Shown: positions 46,781-60,800 of the stretch, piece after piece
How the letters are laid out: each line of letters opens with the position of its first letter
Position numbering within the stretch: the stretch's first letter is position 1
Source of the DNA: Diphasiastrum complanatum
Taxonomy: Eukaryota > Streptophyta > Lycopodiopsida > Lycopodiales > Lycopodiaceae
Assembly (NCBI GenBank): GCA_029204225.1
Contig: CM055101.1
Coordinates: forward strand, 42,802,927 to 42,866,926
DNA length: 64,000 bases
Reading direction: 5' to 3'
The notes under the pieces: generated by a model
Told to the model about the DNA's origin: nothing
Database searches by the model: none
Seen by the model: the letters and a program-made list of their open reading frames with translations, nothing else
Translations under genes and position numbers: made by a program

Positions 46781-47314
46781 ATTGTCCAAAAATAAGAAAC
46801 TCAACATTGTACATCTTGGATTTATCAAAGATAACATCACGAGTAACATGCATTTTTCTCTCCAAAGGATCAAAGCATCTATAGCCCTTTACACGATCAT
46901 CATAACCTAAGAAGATATATTTCAATGCTTTATCTTATCCATATCTTTCTTAGAAATGTGTATAGAGCCCTTACATCCAAAGATTTGCAAATGGCTCAAT
47001 TTTGGCTTCTTCTTTGTAAATGCCTCTTCAAGTGTTATCTTTGGTACTACAATGGTAGGACTCCTATTTTGGAGATACACTAAGCTGTTGCATGCTATTG
47101 ACCAGAAGCCCTTTGGTAGTTTCATCTCACCAGGCATAGATCTAGCGTTCTCCACGATCGTAGGATTCTTGTGCTCAACTACAGTTTTGCGTGAACTGTC
47201 TCTTGATTCCACAATGGTCGTAGAAGTCTTCACACTCACAGGACACAAGAACCAAGCACATAGAGGTTGTTGAGTAGGGAAATAAATGTTGCTCATTGTA
47301 GTGTAGATGAGCAA
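46780..47314 (-). pseudogene. Copia integrase C-terminal fragment, minus strand
   Basis: KLPKGFWSIACNSLVYLQNR, the TLEEAFTKKKPKLSHLQIFG motif and a following GYDDRVKGYRCFDPLERKM segment match the end of Copia integrase and the start of the linker. The last segment lies in another frame (about 46790-46920). This is an isolated fragment from a different Copia family than its neighbours. Confidence 0.8.
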
Positions 47315-47395
47315 CTAGTTGATATTTTCACTAAGCCACTTTGTCCATGTTGTTTGCAAGTCCATTCACAATATGTTACAAGCTGTTAAAATTGT
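47270..47395 (+). pseudogene. Copia RNase H C-terminal scrap
   Basis: VDEQLVDIFTKPL, the conserved end of Copia RNase H, is readable on the plus strand. It abuts the minus-strand integrase fragment head to head, which points to a rearrangement. Confidence 0.65.
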
Positions 47396-47610
47396 TACCT
47401 TGTGTTAAGTTCAAAACCTAAGTAGATTACCTTGAATATGGCTCAAGTGAATAAAGTTGCAATTATTAGCTTGCACGATCATACTACAAGTTCTCAAAGT
47501 GGTTAAAATGAGGTACGACTATTATTTGGTGGGCTATCATATTCATTAAGGTATTAAAATGTTTGGGCTTGCAATAAATAGACAAGATCAATAAATTTGT
47601 TTGTAGAATT

Positions 47611-47711
<101 letters not shown>

Positions 47712-47719
47712 TCCACTTC

Positions 47720-48482
47720 CTCCCCCTCTCTATATTATGTCATATGGGATCAATTTAAGCACATTCAAGTTTATCCTAGTAATATTCTCATGTAAGAATA
47801 TATTTTAAGCACTTTCAATTGTTATCATAATAAAGATCTCATGTAAGAATCTCATGTATGCTTATGAGGGCTCACCAGCTTTAGTTGGAAACTCATGCAC
47901 TTGGCATTGTTATTCATAATACTTCATGATAGCTCTTCAAGGGTTTGGAAATGTGAAATGTCCAACTATACAACAAAAATGTACATTGGTTAATCTAAAT
48001 GTGTGGAGCATGTAAGATTCTTATTGAATTGCAATTTTATTTATGTTAAAAGATTCAAATATTAGCTCATTGAAATGAATGAAGTATTCGATGTAAGCAA
48101 TACGCCTCTTCACCTCGAGCTTTGGCAAAAATTTCAAACCTTGAACAATGTAAAAAAAGATTCATTTACAAAGTGTAATGGATTTTTGCATGTGCTTTGA
48201 AAAATAGTTGCTCAAATGGCCTCTTTCTTGTAAATATCAGGTAGCATAGGAAAAAAATCAACTTCTCATCATCAAGCACCGCCCTATGAGTACAATAAAG
48301 AAACCCCATCTTGTTTGTTAGCTTTTTCGATGCCACTCCAAAGAAATGACAAACATCTATACTAAATTTTGAAGCCATCAATTTTGTATTTACTCAAGGT
48401 TTTCATTTACGTTAATGCTTGTAGCTATATGAATGAATGTCATAAGTTATGGAGCCCCTCCTTCATAAATAAAAGTTAATAG

Positions 48483-48517
<35 letters not shown>

Positions 48518-50970
48518 TAATCTATACCCTTTTTTTTTCTCTATCATGCTATGATGACTTTTTATCATTGAAGATAAAAACCATATTATGATACCTTTTA
48601 TCAACAAAGATAGGGGAGAACCTCATATATTGGAGGCACATCGGGTGTTTGAGCCAAGTGCTTCCACAACCACACATTTTTTATCTTATTTTATGAAATA
48701 CAGGGTGCTTGCGTGCCACATCACCATGCACTCTCATACATAATTCCATAAATCAAATCTTCATGCCTAATAAAACTAAAAACAATACCCCTATCTCATG
48801 TGATGATGGGTGCACATGAAATTGTGATGATGGGTGCACACGAAATTGAGTGGCAACAAAATTTCACTGTGTGAAAATTTTGCAGGGGCCCAATTTCAAT
48901 GTTATGAGCACATTTCTTGTGGGCACCAATGATTTGGGTAGCCCGACAGCTTTGCCATATGTCAAAATGCCACTGGGCTAGGCCTAAATCCTCCCACGCA
49001 CCAATAAGGTGCCTCTAAGGCCCATCGAGGGGACAAATCACATAAAATTAGTTAAGACAACCTGTGTAACATTGAACATTGCAAAACTTTGAAGAGGCTC
49101 TTCAAAAGCTGATAGTTTTACACTTTCACAACTTTAATAAGCGTTTGATATATATTAAAGGCTCAAGTGATGAGTGATATTTTTAAGTAGAATTTTTTTT
49201 TAGTTCACAGGTATTCACTTTACAGGCTTGAAGTACTTAGTTTAAGATGAGATTTTCTAATTCTATGTAAAACAAACTTAAAAGTACTTTTTGAGTCCAT
49301 GATGAGAAGCACTCACTTACCAAAAAGAGCTTACAAAACCAATTGAATACTTGATTACTTGGCATAAGAACAATTTTTTGCACATTTTGTACAATAATTG
49401 ATTAGCTACATATATGTCTAAATACTACATATCATATGTATGTTTGTGTGCATATTTTAAATTTGCAAGTGTAGCAACCCATCAAGGAATCTTATTATGA
49501 AGATATATTATGTTATCGTTATTTGTGAAAATTGTCCTAATGGAATTGAATTAAATGATTAAATTCAATCTTTTAAGTAAAGGCAAGGTCATAAAAAAAT
49601 TGATTATTCGAGTCATAATGCACGGTTTGCTATGACAAAACAATCTAATTCATATGTTTAAGAAAACAACACTATACTAGCAATGCATGATACCTCTATG
49701 ATTATGTTGAGCTAGCATTGGAGCTAAAAAACAAAATTTAGACCGACAATCAATCTTAGATCGTATTTCAATGTTGAGCACAAAAGTAATCAACATCATG
49801 TTCCCCTAATGACTCCAAGAAAAAAGGATGTGTGAAGCCCCATAATATTTGAACATAGAGTACATGACATGAAGGTGACTAAGTCATTAAATGGACATGC
49901 CACTTTTCATATATCTCTGGGGTAGCCTACTTTGTATCTTACATAGGATAAGTTTCAATCTTGTGGGGCCAAAAGGCTCTCATGATTTCAAGACACTATG
50001 AATTCTCAAAGTCACATCAATTTGTTGTCAGGGTACAATCAATATTTAAGTCTCTTCGTACTCTTAATAATCTCATAATTTCCAAGGCTTGCACAATTAT
50101 AATGAGCTAAAGATGATGCTATTTGTAGAAAAGCTAAGGTATAGTTAGATTATTGAGCTTAATGTTTCTCGTATCACAAAGCAAGAGCACGGTGCAATTG
50201 TGTATATGTGGTTTTCATTTTCATCAAACACTTCTACATTGAAATAAATAACTATATAATCAAATAGACATATATCTATATAACTATAGATGTGTGTGTG
50301 TGTGTGCGCGTGTGTGTGATATACGTATATAGGATGTTTGCATGACCATTTTGATGTACAAATATGCACACCTAGGTACGCATGGATAATAACATTGTTT
50401 GATTAAATTATTCCTATAGTCATCATGTTGTAGAAATAGCAAGTGGTGCAAGATTCTTTACAATAAATGGAAAGTGCCTGCAAGAATATGCAATGGGAGA
50501 AAATATCATAGTATATATGTAGGATATGAAAAGGGAGAAGAGGTCATAGAATATGGAATATGCTTTAGTGAGGAGCTAATGGTGAAGTTCACATAGTAAG
50601 AATGCTATTTTAAAACACAACTTTAAGATATGAAGCTTCAACTACTTAAAAAAACCACAAGAACATGATGGAAAGTCAACCAAACAATCCAAGCTAATCT
50701 CACACTCTCCTCCTTGCTCTTTTCCTTTCTCTTAATCATAATTATATGGACATAAGAAAATTTGAAAGAATTAGACAATTAACTATAGAATGCCAAAAGT
50801 AATGGAAAGCAGTAACTAGAACTAGTTTTTTCTCACTATAGAGATGATACACAAGCTTCAATTTCCACCTTCAAAGGCCAACCTACATGGAGATGATAAC
50901 AACCAATAGTGCATTTTCTAACATGCATATACCATCACCATTCTTATTGAATCATCAAACCACAAAGAGA
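47720..50970. other. Long AT-rich intergenic region with two short microsatellites
   Basis: Contains (CA)n at 48486-48516 and (TG)n at 50291-50318. Short frames show no recognised motif. I see no RNA gene or transposon coding sequence here. Confidence 0.6.
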
Positions 50971-50976
50971 GAAAAA

Positions 50977-51183
50977 TGGAAAGAGAGTCAAAAAGAAGGA
51001 AGAAACTTGTGGATATAAGTCTCAAAATGCAAGGATGTTATTCATTGCACATAAATCACAAAAAAATGAGGCTTATGTAGTGGAAAGAGAGTCAAAAAGA
51101 AGGAAGAAACTTGTGGATATAAGTCTCAAAATGCAAAGATGTTATTCGTTGCACATAAATCACAAAAAAAATGAGGCTTATGT
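50977..51183. repeat. Two-copy 104-bp tandem duplication
   Basis: Copies begin at 50977 and 51081 (TGGAAAGAGAGTCAAAAAGA), nearly identical. The duplication creates a repeated short frame but no recognised protein. Confidence 0.92.
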
Positions 51184-51184
51184 A

Positions 51185-52155
<971 letters not shown>

Positions 52156-52199
52156 CCACCAACCGACTTGTAGTTAGTGAATCCCTCGAGGACAATTAG

Positions 52200-53881
52200 C
52201 TCCCCGAGGGAGAAGCTAACTGCCTACCAAAAGGTTTATATTGTTTGGTAGTTCATACGATAGACCAAGAAAACTTTCCTGTTTAAGTAGCTTATCAATA
52301 ATAAAACAAAGTCTGCTCCTTAAAAAATCATTTTTTTGAAAGGCATCAATAAGTGTCAGTACCTCATTAAGAAAGGTAAGTTGTTTGTTACAATAGTACA
52401 TGGCAGCAATTACTTGGAAAATGATAACATTGTACGAGTTAAGAATAGGTCTATTAGAAGAAAGATTATGTATTGTATACTTGAAAGGGTAGGTCCCTCC
52501 TTTTATCATATTTGGAAAGGTGCGTTATCCCGTAGTTGGATCAAAAGTAGTAGTAATGTTAAGGAAGTGTATGGCATTCTTTTTTTTGGTGATGTTATCA
52601 ATCTCAAGATAATTCAATGGGCACATCCAAAATGGATTATTAGCTGATCTTTCTTGAAATTTATCCAAAAAAGATCGATAAAAGAGTTATTTATAAATCA
52701 TATATTATCAATATACCTAAATGAATGCTTAAAGACATTCGTATAGGTAGTTTGCTCCAGCTTGGCGAGTCTCTTAATGCATTGCTTTTCAAAAAAGGTT
52801 AGGTACCAATTGCACCATATAGGTGAACAGGGGAAGCCCGTAGGGATACCCCGGACTTGATGCCATGTGTGGTTACCAAGTATGACAATGCAATTGTCGA
52901 TCAAAAAGGAATTCCAAAGGCATATATCAGTTACTTCCGCAATTTTCCAACCCTTTGAGAGTTTATTGGTCCAAGACCATTCGAAAATTTTCTTTTCTGA
53001 TAGCCATTTGTAACTTGAGTACTTTTGGCTTGTTTAAAAGCAGAGCTGATCAGCTTATTCATGATAGGTTTAAGGCCCTTAAGACCATTGAGTGGAATAT
53101 TTTCATAGCATTTGGAGATGTCAGTAGACCACATATTACAGATGCGTTCAAGAATATTGAGGTAAAAATCAATAGATGAATCACACTTCCAGAATAATGT
53201 AGTATCCAACTAGGATACTCTTGTATGTGTTTGACTTAAGGCCTGCATCTTCCATTAGGAACGGATGCAGCATACCAAGAGCTCCTGTTAGAAAAAGAGC
53301 AAGGATGCTAAAACAACAGTCATGGGCATTGGTGATCCATCTGAAAGATTTTTTATGAGCTTTATACGTGCACATTAGATAAGGTAATTCCTCGTTTTCT
53401 ATGAATTCCACAGATAGTATTTCCCTCAGCTTATTATTGATGATTTGCAAGGCAATGGGTACAAAGTTATTTGAGTCATTAGAAAAAGAAAAACAACACT
53501 ATCAAGCCTTTCTATGGCAAGTTTTCTTACAAAGTGTATACAAAGAAAACACAGGTTGTGTTGTGCTTTGTCTATACCATTAATATACAAGTGTTTAGTG
53601 AGCCATAGGTGTTCATTATTGACCTCTGCGAGTTTGACAGGAGAATTTTTTTTGATATGAATCCATTTCCAGTTTTTAAGAAATTTTAGAGCTTCTTGTT
53701 TACATAATAAAACATGCTTACTAAGAGTGTCCTTTTCCATATCTTTATACTTAGATAACAATTTCATAAGTTTAAACCATCCAAAGTAAAGTTCAAAAGC
53801 AATACTATTGATATCTGTTATTTGAGAAATGATGTGATTCAGGCAATTTTCCAAAGATTTGTCATGTGCCATACCTCTCAA
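52200..53881 (-). pseudogene. Unusual reverse-transcriptase remnant (Penelope/TERT-like?)
   Basis: Minus-strand blocks in RT order. 53181-53450 has LPYLMCTYKAHKKSFRWITN, resembling the fingers motif of Penelope-like RTs. 52931-53209 has STDISKCYENIPL (motif A). 52698-52904 has WHQVRGIPTGFPCSPIWCNW (motif B) and FRYIDNI (motif C, second Asp replaced by Asn). 52216-52509 has a conserved-looking tail with SSNRPILNSYNVIIFQV. An N-terminal block at 53426-53881 includes NLCFLCIHFVRKLAIERL. At least four frame changes. The motifs fit neither Copia, Gypsy nor L1. The exact clade is uncertain. Confidence 0.65.
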
Positions 53882-53889
53882 TCCAAGCC

Positions 53890-54400
53890 AAGCAAGCTAG
53901 AATAAGGAAGCAACCACCACACCTATGTTGAAGAGAACCAAAGAGGAGCAATAACCACAAGCTACCACAAAGCTCATATCAAAGTGAAGCTCAAGAGGAG
54001 ATGGATTCCATAATGGAGAGTGAGGAGTACATGGATTCATGTGATGGGGCACATGAGACCTAGCAAGATCAAATCCCAAAGCTCACATTCACAAAGGAGG
54101 AAGAGGAGATGGAGCTCCTAGTTCTCTCAATTGCAAATGAGCCAAAAGATTCCAAATGTGATGTCTCTTGCCTACTTATAAACAAGTCCCCTAACTTAAC
54201 TAAACATAACTATCTTGAAGGATAGTTATTATTTAGCCTGCATTGGGCCCTTAGTGGCCTATTATCCTTATGAATTACTTTGAAGGGCCTAAAGAGGGAA
54301 CCACCTTGTTCTTAAGGCTAATAGCTCCTTTTGGGCCTACAAAGCTTACAATGGATATTTTAAGGCATTGATAAACACTGATGTACTAGAAGTACATGAC
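53890..54400 (-). repeat. Gypsy 3' LTR, minus strand
   Basis: On the minus strand it starts TGTCATGTACTTCTAGTACA right after a polypurine tract (GTAGGGGGAG, reverse of about 54401-54410). A TATA box (TTTATAAGTAGG) is at about 54173-54184. The far end near 53890 abuts the unusual RT remnant and is not defined by a repeat partner. Confidence 0.7.
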
Positions 54401-54409
54401 ACTCCCCCT

Positions 54410-56260
54410 ACTCCGCTTAATAGCTCTAGTAATACAATTAAGTAGTATCAATTGAGAATGTCATTCCCAACAGCTTCATGGTAATAGTCGTGGCCACTTT
54501 TGAATAAACGAGTTGTTGACCCAAGAATTGTCTTCATCGGGAAGGTTCTTCAAATGAATTAGATATTCTTTGATTAGCTTCCCATTTCAGCTTCTCATTT
54601 CGCAATACCTTGTCCCGATATCCAACAATTTTGGTTGGTTCTAGAACCATATTACCCTCATGATCCAACGGTGGTAGAGTAGCAATTGCAGTTGAGCGTT
54701 CTCCCAAACTCCTCTTTAGAAGAGATACATGGAACACACGATCCATACGGGTCGTTGATGGTAGATCCAGTTCGTAATTCAACTCTCCAATCTTCTTCAC
54801 AATCTTGAAAGGTCCATGAAATCTTGGAGCCAATTTTTCGCTTTGAGTTTTCTTCAGCTTAGTGTGTCTATAAGGTTGTAACCTTACATACACAAAATCC
54901 CCTGCAACAAAATCACAAAAAATTCGTTTTTAATCAGCATATGACTTCATTCATATTTGTGCTGTTTTAATATGCTCCCGATTGGCTCTCAAAATATCAT
55001 TCATGTGCTGAACCTGGTCCACAACTGCTGGAACTACAACCTCTGACAAATCCGCACTAATGGGTTGTAATGGTTCATGGCCATATAATGCAAAGAAAGG
55101 TGTCATACCAATTGACACATGTGGAGTGCTATTATAACAAAATTCAAAAAGGTACAACCAATCGACCCACTTTGTCTGGTGATATGAAACAAAATGTCGC
55201 AAATAACACTCCAACCACTAGTTGACCCTTTCCGTTTGTCCATCAGTTTCTGGATGAAATGATGTACTTAAGCACAATTAAGTGGCCAACTTGTCCATTA
55301 AGACCTTCTAGAAAGTGGAAATAAACCTGCCATCTCTATCACTCATTATCTCCTTCGGTATTCTGTGTAACTTGAAGACATTCTTCAAGAATATTTGTGC
55401 TACTTGGGCTGCACTATCAGTAGTTTTATAAGGTAGGAAATGTGCATATTTTGTAAAGCGATCCACCACGACATAGATACCATCATATCCCCCAGTCGAT
55501 GTTGGCAAGGAAGTTATAAAATTCATACTAATACTTGTCCAGCGTTGTGTAGGAATAGATAACGGATGCAATAAACCTGTTTGCTTGACATGTTCCACCT
55601 TATTCACTTGACAAGGAATACATTCCTGCACATATGTGTATATAGCTTTCTTCATACCAGCCCATTTGAATAGCTTTCGGATGGTTTGATATGTCTTCAA
55701 AATTCCACTCCTTGCTTCTTATATCGGGGATAAACAACTCAATTAGAGTCTTGTAAATCCTCCCAAATCTCCTTTAAGTCTGGATCTTCCATATACTCTG
55801 CTTGAATGTCTCTTATCCAATCTGCACTTAATGCAGGTATTGCAGAAATTGTGCCGAATCTCAAGTTTAACCACAACATTCTATGCTCCTCTGTTAAAGG
55901 ATGATCCAAAATTTCCTTTCGATGTTCCACCAAGTATGCCGCATATTCCTCTGTAGATTCCAAAGATGCATTCATCTGTAAAGACCATATTCTTGATAAT
56001 GCATCTGCAACAACATTATCCTTCCCTTTGAGATATTCAATGTTAAAATCATAGGATTGAACTTGTGACAGCCATCTCTTTTGCTTATCATTTAATTGCT
56101 TTTGGCTCAAGAAGTATTTCAAACTATGATGGTCACTTTTAATCAAGAATTTAGAACCATATAAATAGTGTCACCATTTCTTGAGGGCATGCACAATTGC
56201 CAACATTTCCTTATCATGAGTAGGATATGATGCCTCCATAGACGATGACTCCATCTGATT
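54410..56260 (-). mobile_element. Ty3/Gypsy pol remnant with chromodomain, minus strand
   Basis: RNase H (SDHHSLKYFLSQKQLNDKQK, GKDNVVADALSR; 55739-56146), integrase zinc-binding and core (CIPCQVNK, VDRFTKYAHFLPYK, IMSDRDGRF; 55308-55700), the rest of the core (WLYLFEFCYNSTPHVSIGMT; 54951-55214), the GPF module (LAPRFHGPFKIVKKIGELNY) and the beginning of a C-terminal chromodomain (EPTKIVGYRDKVLRN; 54534-54893). The chromodomain suggests the chromovirus branch. Stops or shifts separate the blocks. RT, protease and gag are missing: the element is cut at about 56260 by Copia leader sequence. Confidence 0.9.
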
Positions 56261-56329
56261 GACTCAAAATAGCTCCCAACCCTGTACCACTGGCATCCAC
56301 TGTAACCATGAAAGGTAAACATTTAATTG

Positions 56330-56632
56330 AGTTGACACAAATTGCAACACAAAATAGACTTTACTAGCTTTCTATCAAGCAATCACACTCTAGATTTGGA
56401 TCTACCTTGGAGATACACCAACCAAACAAATTTTGATGATCCCAGACGTCTCTGTGGAGTAGTAAAATCCGTACAGTACCCAGCATGGATCTAATCAATG
56501 TGTTTGAGATCCATTTTGAAAAAATCCTATGATAGTAATCGAGATTCAACTACACTTTCCAAAACTAGATTTCAAGCCAAAATCTCATCACTCTTGATAG
56601 ATACCAATCAATCTTAGGCTTTGATACCATGT
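56330..56632 (-). mobile_element. Copia leader with primer-binding site, minus strand
   Basis: TTTGATACCATGT at 56619-56631 is the reverse complement of ACATGGTATCAAA, the Copia primer-binding site. The sequence to its left reads as a leader on the minus strand and meets the Gypsy RNase H region at about 56260-56330. Confidence 0.65.
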
Positions 56633-57880
56633 GTACTTCTCACACGTGTGAGGACATCTCAAACAATGTGAATGATCTCCTAAGATGTGTGTGATTGTAC
56701 ATAAATCTATCTTGCATAAGATACAAGCAATCTAACTCAAAACTCTAAGGCAAGGGCACTCTACACATGCGTCTATCACATAATGAGAGGCAATTTTGGA
56801 TGAAAAAAACTATGTATAAAATTGGCTTGCTCTCGGGTAAAGAGAGAATGCTACATCAAGCTCTCAAGTAGAGAGAGAATGTAAAAAATATTTTAAGTGT
56901 TGGAGCATGCTACTTCCAAATCTCTGAACTCAATCTCACTCATCCTCATAGTAGCTCCAGATCCATGAAGAGTGGTAATGGAGTGCAATGATTGGATCTC
57001 TCTAACATCACCTCTTACTTTGATTGGACAACCTACATGCCACCTCTTACAATGGTTGGACCATTTTGGTGCATCTTAATATGATTAGTCCAAATTGACA
57101 AATGAAATCAAGAGGTGCTATGTCAATAGACCTCTACCATCAAGCCAAGTTTAGGTAGCCTACACCATCACGAGCTAATCCACTTCTAAATTTGGCCTAG
57201 TCACTTATTTACAAGTGTACAATGAGTGGTTTTGATAGAGGACTCCCAAACCTCAAGATAGATGACTTTTATAATATCACAATCATGACACATTTTTGGA
57301 GCACCATGTAAGGGAACCTATTGGAGGTCGTGAAAAATCCTTCTAGGACATCACTCTATGGGAATTCATCTAGCTCATTGATGATGTTTATATGGTCACT
57401 ATACTTGCATCAAAGGCTTTACTCTTGAGGTTTACATTAATGCTTGATGGCAATAGATCATCTATGTCCTAAATTAGCTCAGGAGGAGTGTGAAAGTAGA
57501 TAAAAGTTAACTAGTTAATTTGCATGCCAATGTCATCATGAGGTTGGACCTCAACCACCACACAATTGCACATATCTTGATTATGATTTGGCAAAGATAT
57601 TTGGATCATGACCTCGAGCTCCATCAAGGGTAAACACATCCTATTTTATAGGGATACAAAAGTGAAATGGTGCACCTCAATCTCTCACTCTCATCTCATT
57701 GGTTTATAGAGTCCAATCATATTTAGAGGTTCATAATAAGGGGACCAATCATTTTCCAAGGGTCACCACTGCTAATTAGTGTTGGAACTTGAGCTACCAC
57801 TATATGTTCTCTCTCTAAACTGCCTTGTATTCTCATATGTGGTGGAGGCTAATGAAATACTTAGTTTTCCCACTGAGAAA
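56633..57880 (-). repeat. Probable Copia LTR and flank, minus strand
   Basis: It begins beside the primer-binding site with a CACACGTGTG palindrome at 56641-56650, as in the other Copia LTRs here. There is no coding content, and the left edge of the LTR within this interval could not be fixed; the part beyond about 57300 may be unrelated intergenic DNA. Confidence 0.45.
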
Positions 57881-57889
57881 AGAAAAACT

Positions 57890-60800
57890 TCTTGTTTTTA
57901 TTAATAAAAGATGGGAAAACCCATTAGAGTACAAAGGAATGCATGTTGAAAGCGTATAGGCCATAAGGCGAATTGAGATACTGTACAACTATAACAAAGC
58001 AACAATCTCACAGAGTATCTACATAAAGCCTACTGCTTGGTGTAAGTCGCTAGTTAAGATAGTTGGAAGTTTAGGTAGTGCAGGAAGCTGTGAAGTAGTC
58101 ATTCCTGCAACTACGGCACGTCGAAGTATTGCAAGTGCCTGAGTGCGTTGTAAAGTCATAGAAACTCGTTGACGATAATAAGTCGTAATGATAGATAAAG
58201 GTGAGGCACCATGTCCTTGGAGTTTCGTTGCAAAACCTGCACAAGATGATAGAAAATCATCGAATTTCTTATGCAGGCACCCATATGTTTCCAAAGCAAA
58301 AGGAATAAAGTCTTCTCCAAGAGTGCGATGTGAATAATCCCGCTCTTTATCTAGAGTTGCATGAGAAGCAGTGGCACCCTGAGTAGTTGAAGCACAACGA
58401 AGGAGGTCACGCCGCGAAGGTCAACAACAACAACATCCCCAAGCGTGCGAATCCCCTCGCGCGAAAGAACAAGGTCAACTCGATGTCGAGGCGACTGTGA
58501 ATCAGACACATGCAAGATGTGGGTCTGCTCCCGGACAACATGAAAGTCACACTCATGTGCAATAGATGCCAATACGTCACGAATAGAATCATGAGTCGCA
58601 GTGCGCTCTCCGCCAGAAGGGCAACGCATGAGATGAGTGCCAATAGGATCAAGAGGGTGACCACAGGAACATTTTGTCAAACCTGTCAACATTGGATGAG
58701 GGAGACCCAACCTAACCCGAAGAGTGGTGAGAAACAACTCTGAAGAAAGCGCAAGTGTGGAACAACAGGGTGCGCAACAAGTCAAGCACCAACACTCGGG
58801 CCTGCACAAGACAGAAGGCGAGCCCGAGTCTCATCAGAAGGTGAATCACTAAGAAGCTGAGTGGAAGCGCTCCAAAAGATACTTTTGAAAATGAGCACGT
58901 TGATGGCTAAGCAAAGTCTCAAAGGGAGGCAAAGGTGAAGGGATGAGATCCTTGGCCACACGAAGATGTTGTTGGAAAGGAAAACTGCATGTTTCCACAT
59001 GAGCTACTGAATCAAGAAGAATGGGCTTGTTGTCTTGCTGAAATCGAGAGATAAGTGCAGAGGCAACAAGGGCCCAACTTCTCATAAAAGCAGTTGGAGC
59101 AATGGAAGCTGTGCAAGTAAGACCAACACCTCCGGACGAAGCGGGAAGAGAGACTTCCATTGGGATGGTCAGTTCGTTAAGTGACCACTGAGAAGCTCGC
59201 ACAGGTGGAGGGATGAGATCCTTGGCTGCACGAAGATGTTGTTGGAAAGGAAGAATGCATGTTTCCACATGAGCTACTGAATCAAGAAGAATGGGCTTGT
59301 TGTCTTGCTGAAACCGAGAGATAAGTGCAGAGGCAACAAGGGCCCAACTTCCCATAAAAGCAGCTCGAGCAATAGAAGCTGTGCAAGTAAGACCAACACC
59401 TCCAGATGAAGCGGGAAGAAAAACTTGTCGCTTAACGAACTGATCATTGGGAATATGAAAGGATTATGAACCCATCAAGCGACCCAGAATATCTGATAAA
59501 GTATTATCGAAATCCTGTAACAAAGCCAAAACATCAAGAGAGGGATGAACACACCATAGAATATAACTTGGCCATTGAGCGAAGCATTGAATGAGAATCC
59601 CTAGAGCAACTTGAGCGTTGCCAAGCTTTGGTAGCAAATCAACGTGACGAAGAGGCGCGCCCAAAGTGTCCCACAAGGAGGAAGCCAGAAAATTCGAGAA
59701 ACCTAAAGGAATACCAAGCGCTCGAATCCCATCAGTCGGAGTATTGAAACATGTAGGTCAAGGGAACTCAGGAAGGAGGCCCAAAGGACATTAAGCAACG
59801 CACTTAGAGGGATTCACAGTGAGGCCCAAAGCCAAAAGTTGCTGAGAAAAATGTAGGAAATTCGGAAAGACGTCATTAGCAGGTCCCACAATATGCGTGT
59901 CATCAGCAATAGATGGAAACAAACAAGAAGGAAAAGCAGCAGAAGAAGCACGCAATGCCCGAAAGTGCGTCAAAGCAAAAAGAAGAACACCCAAGGGATT
60001 ACCTTGTCTAATACCATCAGCAAACGGGATAACCGAAACATCACCTGAGCGAGAAGCATGACTAAAATATAGAGGCGCATCCATGGAATAAAAAGAGCGA
60101 ACAAACGGGATGAGATGAGTGAGAGGACCGTGAGCCTCACAAAGCTCTTGGAAAATGGTCCCTCGGAAAACAGAATTGAAAGCATTTTTAACATCCACTT
60201 GAGGACAACCCAATCTAGATGAAGATCCAAGGTAGCACGCAAAGCATGTACGACTGTCTCGCAACCGCCACGAGTAGCACAACCAAACTGATGAGGAAAC
60301 ATGTGGTCATAAAAACTGTCACGAAGCTGAAAACCAAGAGCCCTAGAAACCAATCTATATAAAACCTCTCTAACAGCAATGGGACGCACTCCACCGCCAG
60401 GCTTATCCAAGGCTATCAAACGAGCAGCACCAAGAATACGAGCAATAGAAAGAGGAATACGACCACATGCTACGAAAGAGCAAACTTGAAAGAGCGAACC
60501 AAACCCGCTAGCAGAGTCATCAGGAGAAAAACAGTCACGAAGATGCTCGAAAACCATACCATGAGGACCCCCATTTGACAAATGAGGGCTGCGTAGAAAA
60601 GCATTAAGAAAATGAGATTCTGAGAGCTGCAAATTGGAGTCAGGTTCAAAGTCCTCAACAAAAGAGGGAAGGGAGTCATTTGCTGGTGGATGAAGAAGTG
60701 TCCAAAGCCTCAAGGGTGGCAGTAGAAGGAGTAGTTGAACTTGTAGGAGCTAGAGCACGAGCTACATGAGAATACTCACCCACTTGCCCAAGTAAAACAC

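Noticed and set aside
48486-50318. Short CA/TG repeats as regulatory signals
   Set aside because: Ordinary microsatellites without nearby coding sequence.
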